The notes: a model not told the origin generated them from the sequence alone. Positions 31,935 through 43,933 are shown, numbered from the stretch's first letter. The stretch is DNA of 64,000 nt from Thermosynechococcus sichuanensis E542 (GCF_003555505.1 NZ_CP032152.1:1302001-1366000), one strand, 5' to 3'. A program made the numbers and translations.

Positions 31935-34877
31935 ATGACTGCTCTTTACGAAAAAGAAACGATCGCGATCGCCCGGCAACTGTGGGCGGCGAGCCAAGAG
32001 TCCCGCAACTTTTTTAGCCAACTGCGGGAGCAAATGCGCATTGAGGATAAGCTCCTCGGCTGGGCGATGGAACATCCCGGGCTGCGGGTGCAACTCTTTC
32101 GCCTCATTGACTGTCTGCCCAGTCTGCGCAGTAAAACCGAGGTGGCTCGCCACTTGCAGGAATACCTCAGTGACCCCAGTGTGGAGTTGCCGGAGGGTCT
32201 GAAAAAACTCCTGAACTTTGCCCAGCCGGATTCCCTGCCCGCCCAAGCAGCGGCAACCACCTTCACAACAGCGGTTCAAGCCCTTGCCCACAAGTACATT
32301 GCTGGCGAAACCACCGAGCAGGTGCTGAAAACCATTGGCCGTCTGCGCAAGCAGGGCATGCTGGTGACAATGGATATTCTGGGGGAGGCGGTGATTACGG
32401 AGGCCGAGGCGCAGCAGTATTGCGATCGCTATCTTGACTTAATGCAGCACCTTAGTCCCCTTGGGCAACGGGAGGGCATCAATCCAGTCCAAGTCTCCGT
32501 TAAGCTGACGGCCTTTTACTCCCAATTTGATCCCCTAGATGTGTCTGGCTGCCGTGCCAAGGTGGGGGAACCGATTCGGCGGCTGTTGCATCGTGCCCAG
32601 GAATTGGGGGTGGCGGTGCACTTTGATATGGAGCAGTATGCCTACAAAGACATTACCCTCGCGATCCTCAAGGATATTTTGCTAGAGCCAGAGTTTCGCG
32701 ATCGCGCCGATATTGGGCTGACGCTGCAAGCCTATTTGCGGGATAGCTACCAAGATGCCCAAGACCTGATTACTTGGGGACAACAGCGGGGGACACCCAT
32801 TACCGTGCGGGTGGTCAAGGGTGCCTACTGGGATCAAGAAGTGATTAAGGCGGTGCAACAGGATTGGCCATTGCCCGTCTATCAACACAAGCAGGATACC
32901 GATGCCAACTTTGAGCGGGTGATTGAACTGCTCCTGAGTCACCATACGGTTTTGCGCACAGCGATCGCCAGTCATAATGTGCGTTCCCAAGCGCGGGCGA
33001 TCGCGATCGCCCAACATCAGCACATTCCGCCCACGGCCATGGAATGCCAAGTGCTCTATGGTATGGCTGATAAACTTGCCAAGGCTCTCGTGGACGCAGG
33101 GCAAACGGTGCGGGTCTATTGCCCCTATGGTGATCTCATTCCGGGGATGGCCTACCTGATTCGGCGGCTCTTGGAAAATACGGCCAATAGTTCCTTTTTG
33201 CGCCAACAGTTGGGGGCTGTCGCAGTGGATGAGTTACTGGCACCACCGCAACCAACGGCAGATTTTGCAGCCGTGAATGTTCATCTGACCACCGGCAAGA
33301 CCTCAACCTTTGTCAATGCTGCCAATAGCGACTATGCCCGAGCCAGCCAGCGGGACGCCGTTCAAGCGGCGTTAATTCATGTCCATCGCCAACTGGGGCA
33401 AACCTATACGCCGATCATCAATGGCGATCGCGTCAATCCCCTCGAATATAGTGAGTCCCTGAACCCCTCCCAACCTGAAGAAGTTGTCGGTCGGGTGGGC
33501 TTGGCCACCATTGAGGATGCCGAGCATGCCATCCGCGCTGCCAAAGCCGCTCAAGCCCAGTGGCAACAAACTCCCGTGGCCGAACGGGCAACCCTGCTGC
33601 GGCGGGCGGCGGATCTCCTCGAGGCACAACGCCATGAACTGGTGGCTTGGATGTGCTACGAAGTGGGCAAGGTGGTGGCAGAAGGGGATGCCGAAGTCTC
33701 CGAAGCCGTTGATTTTTGCCGCTACTATGCCGATGAAATGGAGCGCCTCAGCGGCGGCTATGACCGCAACTTTCCCGGCGAAACGAACCATTACCACTAC
33801 CAAGGGCGCGGCATTGCGGTCGTCATTTCCCCTTGGAACTTTCCCCTAGCGATTCCCACAGGGATGACCGTAGCTGCCTTAGTCAGCGGTAACTGTACGA
33901 TTCTCAAGCCGGCGGATGCCGCCGCCGTCACTGCTGCCAAACTAGCGGAGATCCTGATTGCCGCCGGTTTTCCGCCGGGGGTGTTTCAGTTTCTACCCGG
34001 CCGTGGCTCTGTGATTGGCCCCTACCTTACCAAACATCCGGATGTGCATCTAATTGCCTTTACTGGCTCCCAAGAGGTGGGTTGCCGCATTATTGCCGAA
34101 GCAGCCGTCTTGCAGCGGGGACAAACCCACATCAAGCGGGTGATTGCCGAGATGGGGGGCAAAAACGCCATCATCATTGATGAAAGCGCTGACTTAGATC
34201 AGGCAGTGGCGGGGGTAGTGCAATCGGCCTTTGGCTACAGCGGCCAAAAATGCTCTGCCTGTTCGCGGGTGATTGTCCTCGAGTCCATCTATCAACCCTT
34301 TGTGCAGCGCTTAGTCGAGGCCACGCAATCCCTGAATATTGGCCCTGCCCATTTGCCCAGTACCCGGGTTGGACCGGTAGTAACGGCAGCCGCCCGCGAT
34401 CGCATTCAGGAATATATTGCCAAGGGACAGCGGGAAGCCGAACTGGCCTTGAGTGTGCCGGTACCGCCAGTGGGGTATTTTGTTTCCCCCACCATCTTTA
34501 CCAATGTCCCCCCTACCGCCACGATCGCCCAAGAGGAAATTTTTGGCCCGGTGCTGGCAGTACTGCGGGCAGAAACCTTCAGCCAAGCGATTGAAATTGC
34601 CAATGCCACCGCCTATGCCCTGACAGGGGGGCTATATTCCCGCACACCCTCCCATATTCAGCAGGCCAAAGCCCAATTTGCGGTGGGCAATCTCTACATC
34701 AATCGTGGAATTACGGGGGCAATTGTTGATCGGCAGCCCTTTGGCGGCTTCAAGCTCTCGGGGATTGGCTCCAAAGCGGGTGGACGGGATTACCTGCTGC
34801 AATTCCTTGAACCCCGTGTGATCACTGAAAATGTGCAGCGCCAAGGGTTTGCGCCCATTGCCGGAGTGGATGATTGA
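31935..34877 (+). CDS. putA: Bifunctional proline dehydrogenase / delta-1-pyrroline-5-carboxylate dehydrogenase
   Basis: Oxidises proline to glutamate. 980 residues from ATG 31935. The FAD-binding proline dehydrogenase barrel covers roughly 60-440 (VSVKLTAFYSQFDPLD, GLTLQAYLRDSY, VRVVKGAYWDQE), and the P5C dehydrogenase domain roughly 490-960, with Glu in VIAEMGGKNAIIID and catalytic Cys in GYSGQKCSACSRV. No N-terminal ribbon-helix-helix DNA-binding domain, so it does not repress its own gene as the E. coli protein does. Stop overlaps the next ATG by one base (TGATG). Confidence 0.95.
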   Translation: MTALYEKETIAIARQLWAASQESRNFFSQLREQMRIEDKLLGWAMEHPGLRVQLFRLIDCLPSLRSKTEVARHLQEYLSDPSVELPEGLKKLLNFAQPDSLPAQAAATTFTTAVQALAHKYIAGETTEQVLKTIGRLRKQGMLVTMDILGEAVITEAEAQQYCDRYLDLMQHLSPLGQREGINPVQVSVKLTAFYSQFDPLDVSGCRAKVGEPIRRLLHRAQELGVAVHFDMEQYAYKDITLAILKDILLEPEFRDRADIGLTLQAYLRDSYQDAQDLITWGQQRGTPITVRVVKGAYWDQEVIKAVQQDWPLPVYQHKQDTDANFERVIELLLSHHTVLRTAIASHNVRSQARAIAIAQHQHIPPTAMECQVLYGMADKLAKALVDAGQTVRVYCPYGDLIPGMAYLIRRLLENTANSSFLRQQLGAVAVDELLAPPQPTADFAAVNVHLTTGKTSTFVNAANSDYARASQRDAVQAALIHVHRQLGQTYTPIINGDRVNPLEYSESLNPSQPEEVVGRVGLATIEDAEHAIRAAKAAQAQWQQTPVAERATLLRRAADLLEAQRHELVAWMCYEVGKVVAEGDAEVSEAVDFCRYYADEMERLSGGYDRNFPGETNHYHYQGRGIAVVISPWNFPLAIPTGMTVAALVSGNCTILKPADAAAVTAAKLAEILIAAGFPPGVFQFLPGRGSVIGPYLTKHPDVHLIAFTGSQEVGCRIIAEAAVLQRGQTHIKRVIAEMGGKNAIIIDESADLDQAVAGVVQSAFGYSGQKCSACSRVIVLESIYQPFVQRLVEATQSLNIGPAHLPSTRVGPVVTAAARDRIQEYIAKGQREAELALSVPVPPVGYFVSPTIFTNVPPTATIAQEEIFGPVLAVLRAETFSQAIEIANATAYALTGGLYSRTPSHIQQAKAQFAVGNLYINRGITGAIVDRQPFGGFKLSGIGSKAGGRDYLLQFLEPRVITENVQRQGFAPIAGVDD

Positions 34878-36031
34878 TGCCAAAAGGTACCCAGCTATTG
34901 GCCGACCTTCAGGAGCGCATCAGGGCAGCGGGGGCGATTTCCTTCTGTGAGTTTATGGCCTTGGCGCTGTATGCACCGCAGTGGGGCTACTACAACCGTC
35001 CTCAAATGCAGATTGGTCGGCAAGGGGACTTTATCACGTCCAGTAGTCTGACGAGGGATTTTGCCGAACTGCTGACCGAGGCTTTCGTGCAGATGTGGCA
35101 CGCTTTGCAGCGACCGCAGCGGTTTACTCTCTTAGAGATGGGTGCGGGTGAAGGCCAGTTTGCGGATGTTGTTTTGAACTACAGTCAGGCTACCTATCCC
35201 GACTTCTTTGCTGCCTTGGAGTACCAAATTCAAGAGCAGTCCCCCAGTTTGCGGGAACGCCAACGGCAACGCTTGGCGCCTTGGGGCGATCGCCTGGGCT
35301 GGCGAGGCTCCGACACTCCTGCTGCACCGATCACCGGCTGCATCTTTAGTAATGAACTGGTGGATGCGTTTCCGGTACATCGGCTGCAATGGCAGGGGGG
35401 CAACTGGCAGGAAATTTACGTCAGCCTCAATAGCGAAGGGGCACTTCAAGAGGTGTTGCGTCCCCTAAGGGATGATCGCATTCACGAATACTTTGCCACC
35501 GTTGGCATTGATCCGCAGCAGCAGGGCTACAGCGACGGCTACCGTACCGAGGTGAATCTCAACCTAATCCCGTGGCTCAAAGATCTGAGTCAGCGCCTAG
35601 AGCGAGGGTTTGTTCTCACCATTGACTATGGGTATCCCGCCCAGCAATACTACCATCCTGCTCGCTGTGAGGGCACCTTGCAGTGCTACTATCAACACCG
35701 CTACCACAACAACCCCTACTGCTGTGTGGGAGAGCAAGACATTACAGCCCATGTGGATGTGACCGCCTTAACGCGCTACGGAGAGAAATTTGGCCTTGAA
35801 ACCCTCTATGTCACCCGTCAGAGTTTATTTCTCATGGCCTTGGGATTGGGCGATCGCCTACTGGCACAACAACAGAGTAATGGCAATCTTCTTCAAGCCC
35901 TCAACCGCCATCAATCACTCCACCAACTCATTGACCCCCTTGGACTGGGTGGCTTTTACGTGATCCTTCAAGGCAAGCAGGCCACCCTCGATCTTCCGCA
36001 ACTCAGGGAAGCGGATCAGGGATGGGGTTAA
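34877..36031 (+). CDS. MidA/NDUFAF7-like (DUF185) SAM-dependent methyltransferase
   Basis: 384 residues. In mitochondria NDUFAF7 methylates an arginine of complex I subunit NDUFS2; bacterial relatives are uncharacterised. Family blocks: AISFCEFMALALYAPQWGYY, GDFITSSSLTRDFAELL, TLLEMGAGEGQFADVVL (SAM motif), GCIFSNELVDAFPVHR and LTIDYGYPAQQYYHP. In a cyanobacterium a role on NDH-1 is possible but unproved. Start at ATG 34877 overlaps the putA stop by one base, hinting at coupling. Converges on sqdX with a shared TTAA. Confidence 0.88.
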   Translation: MPKGTQLLADLQERIRAAGAISFCEFMALALYAPQWGYYNRPQMQIGRQGDFITSSSLTRDFAELLTEAFVQMWHALQRPQRFTLLEMGAGEGQFADVVLNYSQATYPDFFAALEYQIQEQSPSLRERQRQRLAPWGDRLGWRGSDTPAAPITGCIFSNELVDAFPVHRLQWQGGNWQEIYVSLNSEGALQEVLRPLRDDRIHEYFATVGIDPQQQGYSDGYRTEVNLNLIPWLKDLSQRLERGFVLTIDYGYPAQQYYHPARCEGTLQCYYQHRYHNNPYCCVGEQDITAHVDVTALTRYGEKFGLETLYVTRQSLFLMALGLGDRLLAQQQSNGNLLQALNRHQSLHQLIDPLGLGGFYVILQGKQATLDLPQLREADQGWG

Positions 36032-37167
36032 CGGCTGAGAGCGACATCCCGCTGCGGAATTGGCAAAACCGATCGGTAGTACTGCTCTAGTTGCTGGGTG
36101 GCCGCCGCCCAACTCCAGCGTTCGGCTTCTTGGCGGGCATTTTGGCGTAGGGTCTCGCGATCGCCCGGCGAATCAAAGAGGCGTTGGCACGCAGTAATTG
36201 CGCCTTGGGCATCCATTGGATCAAACAAAAAGCCATTCACCCCATCGGTGACAATATCGGGAATCCCTCCACTGTTGGCAGCCACCACCGGACAGCCCGC
36301 CGCCATCGCTTCCAAGAGAACTAAACCAAGGGTTTCCGTGCGGGAGGGAAAGACAAAGACATCCGCCGAGGCAAAAGCTGCTGCCAAGCGCTCACCCCGC
36401 AAATAACCGACAAAATGGGTGGGCGTACCAGCAAAGTGTTTTTCAAGGGCTTCGCGATGGGGGCCATTACCCACAAGCGCCAGTCGAGCTTGGGGAATCT
36501 GCTCAAGGATAGGCTTGATTTGCTCAATTTCCTTTTCCGCGGAGAGGCGACCGACATAGAGCAGCAGGGGGGCTTCCGGATGTCCTTGGCTAAGAAAGTC
36601 ACGCATTTCCTGACTTTGGCGTTGGGGATGAAATAACTCCACATCCACCCCTCGCTGCCAGAGATCGAGATGGCGAATCCCATGCGCCTTGAGTTCTGCC
36701 ACCATCGCTGTTGAGGTACACAGATTCAGTTGAGCACGGTTGTGCCCCAAGCGCAGCAGTGACCAGAGCACCTCTTCAAGGAATCCCAAGCCATAGTACT
36801 TCAGATATTGCGGCAAGTGGGTGTGGTAAGAGGCCACCAAAGGCAGGTGAAATTTCTCGGCATAGTATAGACCCGCCAACCCCAAGACTGCCGGGTTCGC
36901 CACATGGATTAGATCGGGGTCAAAGGCCTCTAGGGCTTTGCCAATAGCGGGTCGCGGCAGGGCTAATTTGAGTTCAGGATACAATGGGAGGGGAAAACCG
37001 GAGACACCATAGACCTGTGCACCTTCGTAATGATCCAGCCCGCCCTCAGGAGCCACCACCAACACCTGATGGCCATTCCGTTGCAGATGGCGGACGGTTT
37101 GACACAAACGGGTAACAATGCCATCAATTTTGGGCAAGAATGTCTCGGTAAATAGCGCGATCCGCAT
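36028..37167 (-). CDS. sqdX: Sulfoquinovosyltransferase SqdX (GT4 family)
   Basis: Transfers sulfoquinovose from UDP-sulfoquinovose to diacylglycerol, making the thylakoid sulfolipid SQDG. 379 residues with the GT-B fold: RIALFTETFLPKIDGIVTRLC at the start, LIHVANPAVLGLAG, YHTHLPQYLKYYG, WQRGVDVELFHP, LLYVGRLSAEKE and the donor-site FPSRTETLGLVLLEAMAAG. These are strongly SqdX-like. SqdB, its usual partner, is not in the window. A hairpin sits in front of its ribosome site. Confidence 0.87.
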   Translation of the reverse strand: MRIALFTETFLPKIDGIVTRLCQTVRHLQRNGHQVLVVAPEGGLDHYEGAQVYGVSGFPLPLYPELKLALPRPAIGKALEAFDPDLIHVANPAVLGLAGLYYAEKFHLPLVASYHTHLPQYLKYYGLGFLEEVLWSLLRLGHNRAQLNLCTSTAMVAELKAHGIRHLDLWQRGVDVELFHPQRQSQEMRDFLSQGHPEAPLLLYVGRLSAEKEIEQIKPILEQIPQARLALVGNGPHREALEKHFAGTPTHFVGYLRGERLAAAFASADVFVFPSRTETLGLVLLEAMAAGCPVVAANSGGIPDIVTDGVNGFLFDPMDAQGAITACQRLFDSPGDRETLRQNARQEAERWSWAAATQQLEQYYRSVLPIPQRDVALSR

Positions 37168-37178
37168 TTCGCTAACCT

Positions 37179-37204
37179 GAATGGGAGAGGGATTTTTCCC
37201 ATTC
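37179..37204 (-). promoter_or_regulatory. Hairpin next to the sqdX ribosome site
   Basis: GAATGGG (37179-37185) and CCCATTC (37198-37204) form a perfect 7-bp stem around a 12-base loop. On the sqdX strand the right arm runs into the AGG of the ribosome site (CAGGTTAGCGAAATG), so it could modulate initiation. No functional evidence. Confidence 0.35.
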
Positions 37205-37272
37205 TCGAATCAGGGGGGTCTTGGCGCAACCCATCGCGTCGAAAAAGTTTCTTGCACAAGGAGGGGTCAACT

Positions 37273-37854
37273 GTGGCAAAAACAGAATTATTGATGGCGA
37301 TCGCTGGTCTAAATCGAGGCATTCTCGCCACACCGCGCGATCGCAAACAGGTGGCTGCCCTTGCCGCCTCCCTTGAAGCCATGAACCCCACTCCCGATCC
37401 CCTCAATGCCCCTGAAAAACTAGCCGGGGACTGGCGATTGATCTACACCAGTAGTCAGGCTCTTCTCGCCTTAGATCGCTCTCCCGTCGTAAAGTTAGGG
37501 CAAATTTATCAGTGCATTCGTCCGCAACAACAGCGCATCTACAATATTGCTGAACTCTATGGGTTGCCCTTCCTTGAGGGGATTATCAGTGTCTTGGCGC
37601 GGTTTGAACCTCTAACCCAACAGCGGGTACAGGTGTACTTTGAACGCTCGATTGTTGGCCTGCGTCAGTGGCTGAATTACTATTCTCCTTCCCAATTCAT
37701 TCCCCAACTCCACAGCCGTCAACCACTGATTGCCCTAGATATACCTCTCAATAGCAATGATCAACAGGGCTGGCTTGACATTACCTACCTCGATGCGGAT
37801 TTGCGAATTGCCCGCGGCAATGAAGGCAGCCTCTTTGTCTTGACCCGGGTGTAG
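37273..37854 (+). CDS. PAP/fibrillin (plastid-lipid-associated) family protein
   Basis: 193 residues from GTG 37273, preceded by GGAGGGG; the longer frame from 37252 runs through the ribosome site. Fibrillins are lipocalin-like proteins that associate with thylakoids and lipid bodies and are linked to high-light tolerance. Visible: ELLMAIAGLNRGILAT, LAGDWRLIYTSSQALL, VQVYFERSIVGLRQWLN and the conserved ending GWLDITYLDADLRIARGNEGSLFVL. Ligand not known. Confidence 0.88.
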   Translation: MAKTELLMAIAGLNRGILATPRDRKQVAALAASLEAMNPTPDPLNAPEKLAGDWRLIYTSSQALLALDRSPVVKLGQIYQCIRPQQQRIYNIAELYGLPFLEGIISVLARFEPLTQQRVQVYFERSIVGLRQWLNYYSPSQFIPQLHSRQPLIALDIPLNSNDQQGWLDITYLDADLRIARGNEGSLFVLTRV

Positions 37855-37913
37855 CCTCCATTCCTGCTACCGTTAGACTAAGGAAAAGTGGTGCAATTTT
37901 CACATCCCATCCA

Positions 37914-38954
37914 ATGGAAGCACAGCCTCCCCAGCAACTCAGTTTTCCATGGAATCCGATGATCTCTGAGCCTCTGGCGGACAGCTCGCTGGCCTCTGAT
38001 GCAGCCTCAGGGGGTGAAAATAGCCAACGGCGCATCCAACATTTAGAGCAAGCCATTGATCAGTGCCAACTCTATATCAATGAACTAAAACAACAACTGC
38101 GCAATCAAGCGTTTCTTGAGGATTTACTGGCGCGCACTGAGGAAACCGCTCAGATTCAACAACAGGCGATCGTGGCTCTCCAAGAACAATTGCGCTCCCA
38201 AACCACCTGTGCTCATCAGCTAGCTGAGGTGAGTCAGCATCGCCAATCCTTGGAAACCATTCTTCAGCAATCGCAAACGGAAATTGAGCACCTCCATCAG
38301 GAAGTGGATCGGCTACTTAAAGCTCAAGATGCCCTCGAAGCAAAACTCGTGAATAGTCATCGTCTGCTGCGACAACGGGAACAGGACTGCCAACTCCTCG
38401 AATCCCAATTGCGCCAAGTTCAAGAGGAAAAAGCTTTGCTGCAAGCCCGCCTTGAGCAAGCTCGCTTAGAGTTGAGCGATCGCCAAACCCAAATTGATGA
38501 TCTCAGTCGTCGCCTCACCCAAGCCAACTATCTAATCGAAACCCAAGAACGGGTCATTAGTGCGCTGCAACAGGCTCAAGGATCAGAAGCCAGCAAAAAC
38601 AGTGTTATTCAGGGACTGAGTAAAACCCTGCTCAAAACCCAAACCAAGTTACAGGAACTGGAACGGGACTACCAGCAGCAGCGCCTGCAATATATGACTA
38701 CCCAGCACTACAACCAAGAGCTGGAGGCGCGCAATAGCCAACAACAGGAACGCCTACAACACCTAGAAGCCCAAATTGCCGAACTCCAAGAGCAAATTCT
38801 GCATCAGGCACAGCAGGCACGGGAGCAGGAAACCGCCGTTCAACACTGGAAGGATCGCTATACCGAGGCCGAGCGATCGCTAGCGCAGTTGCAACGAGTC
38901 ATTGCCCAAATGGCCACAGGCAGTTCTATTTCCCTGAGTGAGGTTCCTTCATAG
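37914..38954 (+). CDS. Long coiled-coil protein
   Basis: 346 residues. After 40 flexible N-terminal residues, residues 40-330 are an almost unbroken Gln/Glu/Leu-rich coiled coil (heptads such as LEQAIDQCQLYINELKQQL, VDRLLKAQDALEAKL). No signal peptide or membrane helix. Similar proteins occur in cyanobacteria as intermediate-filament-like or structural coiled coils, but I cannot assign a family. It may form rods or scaffold complexes. Confidence 0.7.
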   Translation: MEAQPPQQLSFPWNPMISEPLADSSLASDAASGGENSQRRIQHLEQAIDQCQLYINELKQQLRNQAFLEDLLARTEETAQIQQQAIVALQEQLRSQTTCAHQLAEVSQHRQSLETILQQSQTEIEHLHQEVDRLLKAQDALEAKLVNSHRLLRQREQDCQLLESQLRQVQEEKALLQARLEQARLELSDRQTQIDDLSRRLTQANYLIETQERVISALQQAQGSEASKNSVIQGLSKTLLKTQTKLQELERDYQQQRLQYMTTQHYNQELEARNSQQQERLQHLEAQIAELQEQILHQAQQAREQETAVQHWKDRYTEAERSLAQLQRVIAQMATGSSISLSEVPS

Positions 38955-39014
38955 GGAGGATGTCTTTACAAATCTAAATTTTGTATAATAAGCCATAGTC
39001 ATTACGAGTTTGTT

Positions 39015-40549
<1,535 letters not shown>

Positions 40550-40700
40550 TCAACAATCAAACACTCAGTAATGTCCCAATTGAAACGGCTGTGAGTCAGC
40601 ACGTATAACCTTTAGATTATTTCCGCATTATCTCACCTTGAGGGATCAAGACTGGGGGCGCTGCAGGATGCTTACAAACGTTTACGAACAACTTCAGTGC

Positions 40701-41249
40701 TCAAGTGGGCTGAAGATAGGGCAAGGCCAGATAGAAACTGGTGACAGTCTTGGCATCTTTCACTTGACCCCTATGAATTGCGGCGGCCAAGTCAGATAGA
40801 GAGAACTCGACAATTTCGATGTGCTCGTCCGTATCCTGAGGCGGGGGGGCGTCTAATTTCTCCAGTTGGGTAGCCAAATAGGCGTAGATCACCTCATCGG
40901 AATAGCCGGGAGCAATGTAAAACTCCCCCAGTTTTTGCCAGTGGTGGGCGCGGTAGCCCGTCTCCTCTTCAATCTCTCGCTCAATCGTAGTCAAGGGCTT
41001 TTCGTGATTCTCAACGGTGCCCGCTGGGAACTCCAGCAGATATTCCTCGGTAGCAAAGCGGTACTGTTTGACGAGGATCAGGTTGCCCTCAGGAGTCACT
41101 GGGACAGCTAATGCCCCCCCTGGATGCCGCACAGTTCCCAAAACCGAGACAGAGCCATGGGGCAGGCGGTATTGATTAACCTCAAAGGTAAACTTACGAC
41201 TGCGACAAAAGCAGTGGCGTTCGAGGATTTGGGGGGGGATTTTACTCAT
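40701..41249 (-). CDS. NUDIX hydrolase, ADP-ribose pyrophosphatase-like
   Basis: 182 residues with a complete Nudix box GTVENHEKPLTTIEREIEEE and TGYRAHHWQKL following, within the fold typical of ADP-ribose pyrophosphatases (LPHGSVSVLGTVRHPGGA... LILVKQYRFATEEYLLEFPAG upstream). It probably cleaves ADP-ribose or related nucleotide diphosphates. Located 5 bases after map on the same strand, so probably co-transcribed. Confidence 0.9.
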   Translation of the reverse strand: MSKIPPQILERHCFCRSRKFTFEVNQYRLPHGSVSVLGTVRHPGGALAVPVTPEGNLILVKQYRFATEEYLLEFPAGTVENHEKPLTTIEREIEEETGYRAHHWQKLGEFYIAPGYSDEVIYAYLATQLEKLDAPPPQDTDEHIEIVEFSLSDLAAAIHRGQVKDAKTVTSFYLALPYLQPT

Positions 41250-41254
41250 AGGGA

Positions 41255-42079
41255 TTAGACAAGGGTGCGATCAGTGAGGATTTCGTAGCCCGTTTTGGTG
41301 ACCAAGACCGTGTGCTCAAATTGGGCAGAGAGGGAATTATCAACCGTAACCGCTGTCCAGCGATCGCGCAAAATCCGCACCTGCTTTGACCCTGCATTCA
41401 CAATCGGTTCAATGGCCAAGGTCATGCCTGCCCGTAACCGCACATTCTTAAGTTCATTGGTGCGGAAGTTAAAGACCGAGGGTTCTTCGTGGAGATTGCG
41501 CCCCACGCCGTGGCCAGTAAAGTCCTCAACGACGACAAAGCCATTGGCTTCGACATAATCTTGAATCGCACCCGCTAAATCCATGAGGTAGTTGCCTTCT
41601 TTGACCTGCTCAATCCCACGGTAGAGGGCTTCTTCCGCCACTTTTACCAGCTTGGCCGCTTCCTCGGAGATCTCTCCCACGGGGATCGTAATGCAAGAGT
41701 CGCCATGGAAGCCGTTGTAGTAGGCACCGGTGTCAATCTTCACGATGTCGCCATTGCGAATCACTTTGCGGGGGCTGGGAATCCCATGAACCACCTCATT
41801 GTTAATGCAAGCGCAAATGGAGGCCGGAAAACCCTGATAGCCTTTGAAGCTCGGTGTTGCCCCCATTTCCCGAATGCGCTTCTCGGCGTAGGCATCGAGA
41901 TCCGCCGTCGTCATGCCCGGCTCAATCATTTGGGAAATTTCCTTGAGTACCGTCGCGACAATGCGCGAGGCTTGGCGCATAATCTCAATTTCTCGCTTGG
42001 ACTTAATTTCAATGCCACGGCGGGGACGGGTTTGGACGGGGGTGGTGGGGGGAGTGAGCAGACTACCAAGAATATTCAT
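41255..42079 (-). CDS. map: Methionine aminopeptidase, type I
   Basis: Removes the initiator methionine from new proteins. 274 residues. Metal ligands appear in [41 protein letters not shown] and QFEHTVLVT. The N-terminal 25 residues ([22 protein letters not shown]) are a short extension before the conserved [16 protein letters not shown] start at that position is possible but no internal ATG fits better. Followed by the NUDIX gene at 5 bases. Confidence 0.94.
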   Translation of the reverse strand: MNILGSLLTPPTTPVQTRPRRGIEIKSKREIEIMRQASRIVATVLKEISQMIEPGMTTADLDAYAEKRIREMGATPSFKGYQGFPASICACINNEVVHGIPSPRKVIRNGDIVKIDTGAYYNGFHGDSCITIPVGEISEEAAKLVKVAEEALYRGIEQVKEGNYLMDLAGAIQDYVEANGFVVVEDFTGHGVGRNLHEEPSVFNFRTNELKNVRLRAGMTLAIEPIVNAGSKQVRILRDRWTAVTVDNSLSAQFEHTVLVTKTGYEILTDRTLV

Positions 42080-42151
42080 GGGCGCGATGCAACCGCAAAA
42101 ATCGTTCTTTTTCAGGATAACGTTGTTGCGCTGATCAGGGGAATGGAAATT

Positions 42152-43594
42152 TTATCCTTGAGCGATGGGTGAACGAAAATGCGCTTGATAGAGCTGCTTA
42201 AATTGGCGCTGTTGCTGCCTGTGATCCACAATCGGCAAGGGATAACCGCAGCGATGCCGTTCTAGGGGAGAAATGTTACCTGTGACCAGATCAGCGGTGT
42301 CTAGGGATTGCAATTCCGGCAGCCAACGGCGAATATACTCCGCCTCCGGATCAAATTTTTGCGCTTGACTGGCGGGGTTAAAAATGCGCAGCGGCTTTGG
42401 ATCCATGCCACTGGAGGCACTCCACTGCCAACCGCCATTATTGGCTGCCAAGTCACCATCCATCAGTTTTTGCATAAAGTACTGTTCACCCCACTGGGGA
42501 TTGATCATCAAGTCCTTGGTGAGGAAACTGGCCACAATCATGCGGCAGCGGTTATGCATCCAACCCGTTTCATTGAGTTGGCGCATGGCGGCATCCACAA
42601 TTGGGTAACCAGTGCGACCCTCGCACCAAGCGGCAAAGTGTTCTGTGTTATTCAGCCAAGGAAAAGTGGCAAATCCTTCGCGATGGGGACGCTCTGCCAA
42701 GTGGGGAAACCAATAAAGGGCGTGCTGATAAAACTCCCGCCAAGCCAATTCCTGCTGCCACGTGCGAATACTCGTTTGTGCCTCTTCACTGCGGGCTGCG
42801 GCCATCGCGGCCTGACTGGCTGCCCAGACACGGCGAATACCAATGACACCGAACTTGAGGGCAGGGCTTAAGAGGGAGGTTCCGGGCTGCGCAGGATAGT
42901 TGCGCTGCTCACCATAGTCTTGAATGTGCTGGTCAATAAATGTCTCCAGTTGCGCTTGGGCAGCGGCTTCACCGGGAGCAAGGATCAGTTCTCCGGACCA
43001 ATGAAATCCCAAATCCTTGGCGGTGGGGAGAGGTATAGCCCCCAAGGCTGTCGCTGTGGCTTGTTCTGTTTCAGTGAGGGGTTCGAGGTGGCTGGGGGTA
43101 GGGACAGGCGCTGGTTTAGCGAGGCTTGACCAGTTGCGCCAAAAAGGGGAATAGACCGTGTAGGGTTGTCCCTGTTTTGTTTGTAGGGTATCGGGGGGAT
43201 GCAGGAGTTGATCCCAAGCGGTTTCGACTGCGATTCCCTTTTCTTTGAGGGCAGCGGCCACTGCGCGATCGCGATCGCGACCATAGGGTTCTACATCCTC
43301 ATGCCAATGCACCGCCACCGCCCCTAAGCCACTAGCCACTTGGGGCAGCACTTGACGCGGGTCACCATGAAAAATTAAAAAGCTCCCCCCAAGTCGCTGA
43401 TAGGATTCCCGCAGAGCCTGTAGGCAACCAACAAGGTATGTCACCCGCACCGCCGCAATGTTAGGTGCACTGAGAATCGCCGGATCAAAGCAAAAAATGC
43501 CAACCACTTTGGGGGTTTGGGCGTAGGCAGCTGCTAACCCGACACTATCACTGAGGCGCAGATCGCGACGATGCCAAAATAGGCGTAGGCTCAT
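42152..43594 (-). CDS. phr: DNA photolyase (cryptochrome/photolyase family, CPD class I)
   Basis: Uses blue light and FAD to repair UV-induced pyrimidine dimers. 480 residues. The antenna domain starts [15 protein letters not shown], and the FAD-binding half contains [52 protein letters not shown] and [15 protein letters not shown]. It resembles the 8-HDF antenna type of A. nidulans, though the chromophore cannot be read from sequence. Gene followed by map after 72 bases. Confidence 0.92.
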   Translation of the reverse strand: MSLRLFWHRRDLRLSDSVGLAAAYAQTPKVVGIFCFDPAILSAPNIAAVRVTYLVGCLQALRESYQRLGGSFLIFHGDPRQVLPQVASGLGAVAVHWHEDVEPYGRDRDRAVAAALKEKGIAVETAWDQLLHPPDTLQTKQGQPYTVYSPFWRNWSSLAKPAPVPTPSHLEPLTETEQATATALGAIPLPTAKDLGFHWSGELILAPGEAAAQAQLETFIDQHIQDYGEQRNYPAQPGTSLLSPALKFGVIGIRRVWAASQAAMAAARSEEAQTSIRTWQQELAWREFYQHALYWFPHLAERPHREGFATFPWLNNTEHFAAWCEGRTGYPIVDAAMRQLNETGWMHNRCRMIVASFLTKDLMINPQWGEQYFMQKLMDGDLAANNGGWQWSASSGMDPKPLRIFNPASQAQKFDPEAEYIRRWLPELQSLDTADLVTGNISPLERHRCGYPLPIVDHRQQQRQFKQLYQAHFRSPIAQG

Positions 43595-43615
43595 CGCCCC
43601 TCCATCCTAGGCGCA

Positions 43616-43933
43616 CTAGAAAATAGCACCAATACATTCATTAGTTGCAGCTTTAACTTCTGGCGGTTCATTGTCGGGCGTGATTTGCTGAAACTGCTCA
43701 TAGCTCATTTTTTCTTGGAGGCGGTTTATCAGGCAAGTGCAATAGCGATCGCCGCGATCGCCAAAGCCGGGAGGCGCTTGCGCTGCAAATTTCGTTTGAC
43801 ACTCCTGCATAAAGACCGCGATCGCCGCGGGAGGATAAATCGCCGCTGGCGTTTCTTGAGCCAAAATGGGTAAACTCCGCCATCCAAGACTGCCAGTGCT
43901 GAGAAGGCTCATTAAGAGTTTGGACAATTTCAT
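43616..43933 (-). CDS. Small secreted cysteine-containing protein, unrecognised
   Basis: 105 residues from ATG 43933 (CGGAG upstream). Signal peptide MKLSKLLMSLLSTGSLGWRSLPILA. The mature part has four cysteines (MQECQTKF, RYCTCLINRLQEKMS, NECIGAIF) and a C-x-C pair. The pattern FMQEC...YCTCLINRLQ...MSYEQF resembles small cyanobacterial proteins of unknown function. It lies 21 bases upstream (on its strand) of no gene of known partner; the STAS gene diverges from it. Confidence 0.6.
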   Translation of the reverse strand: MKLSKLLMSLLSTGSLGWRSLPILAQETPAAIYPPAAIAVFMQECQTKFAAQAPPGFGDRGDRYCTCLINRLQEKMSYEQFQQITPDNEPPEVKAATNECIGAIF

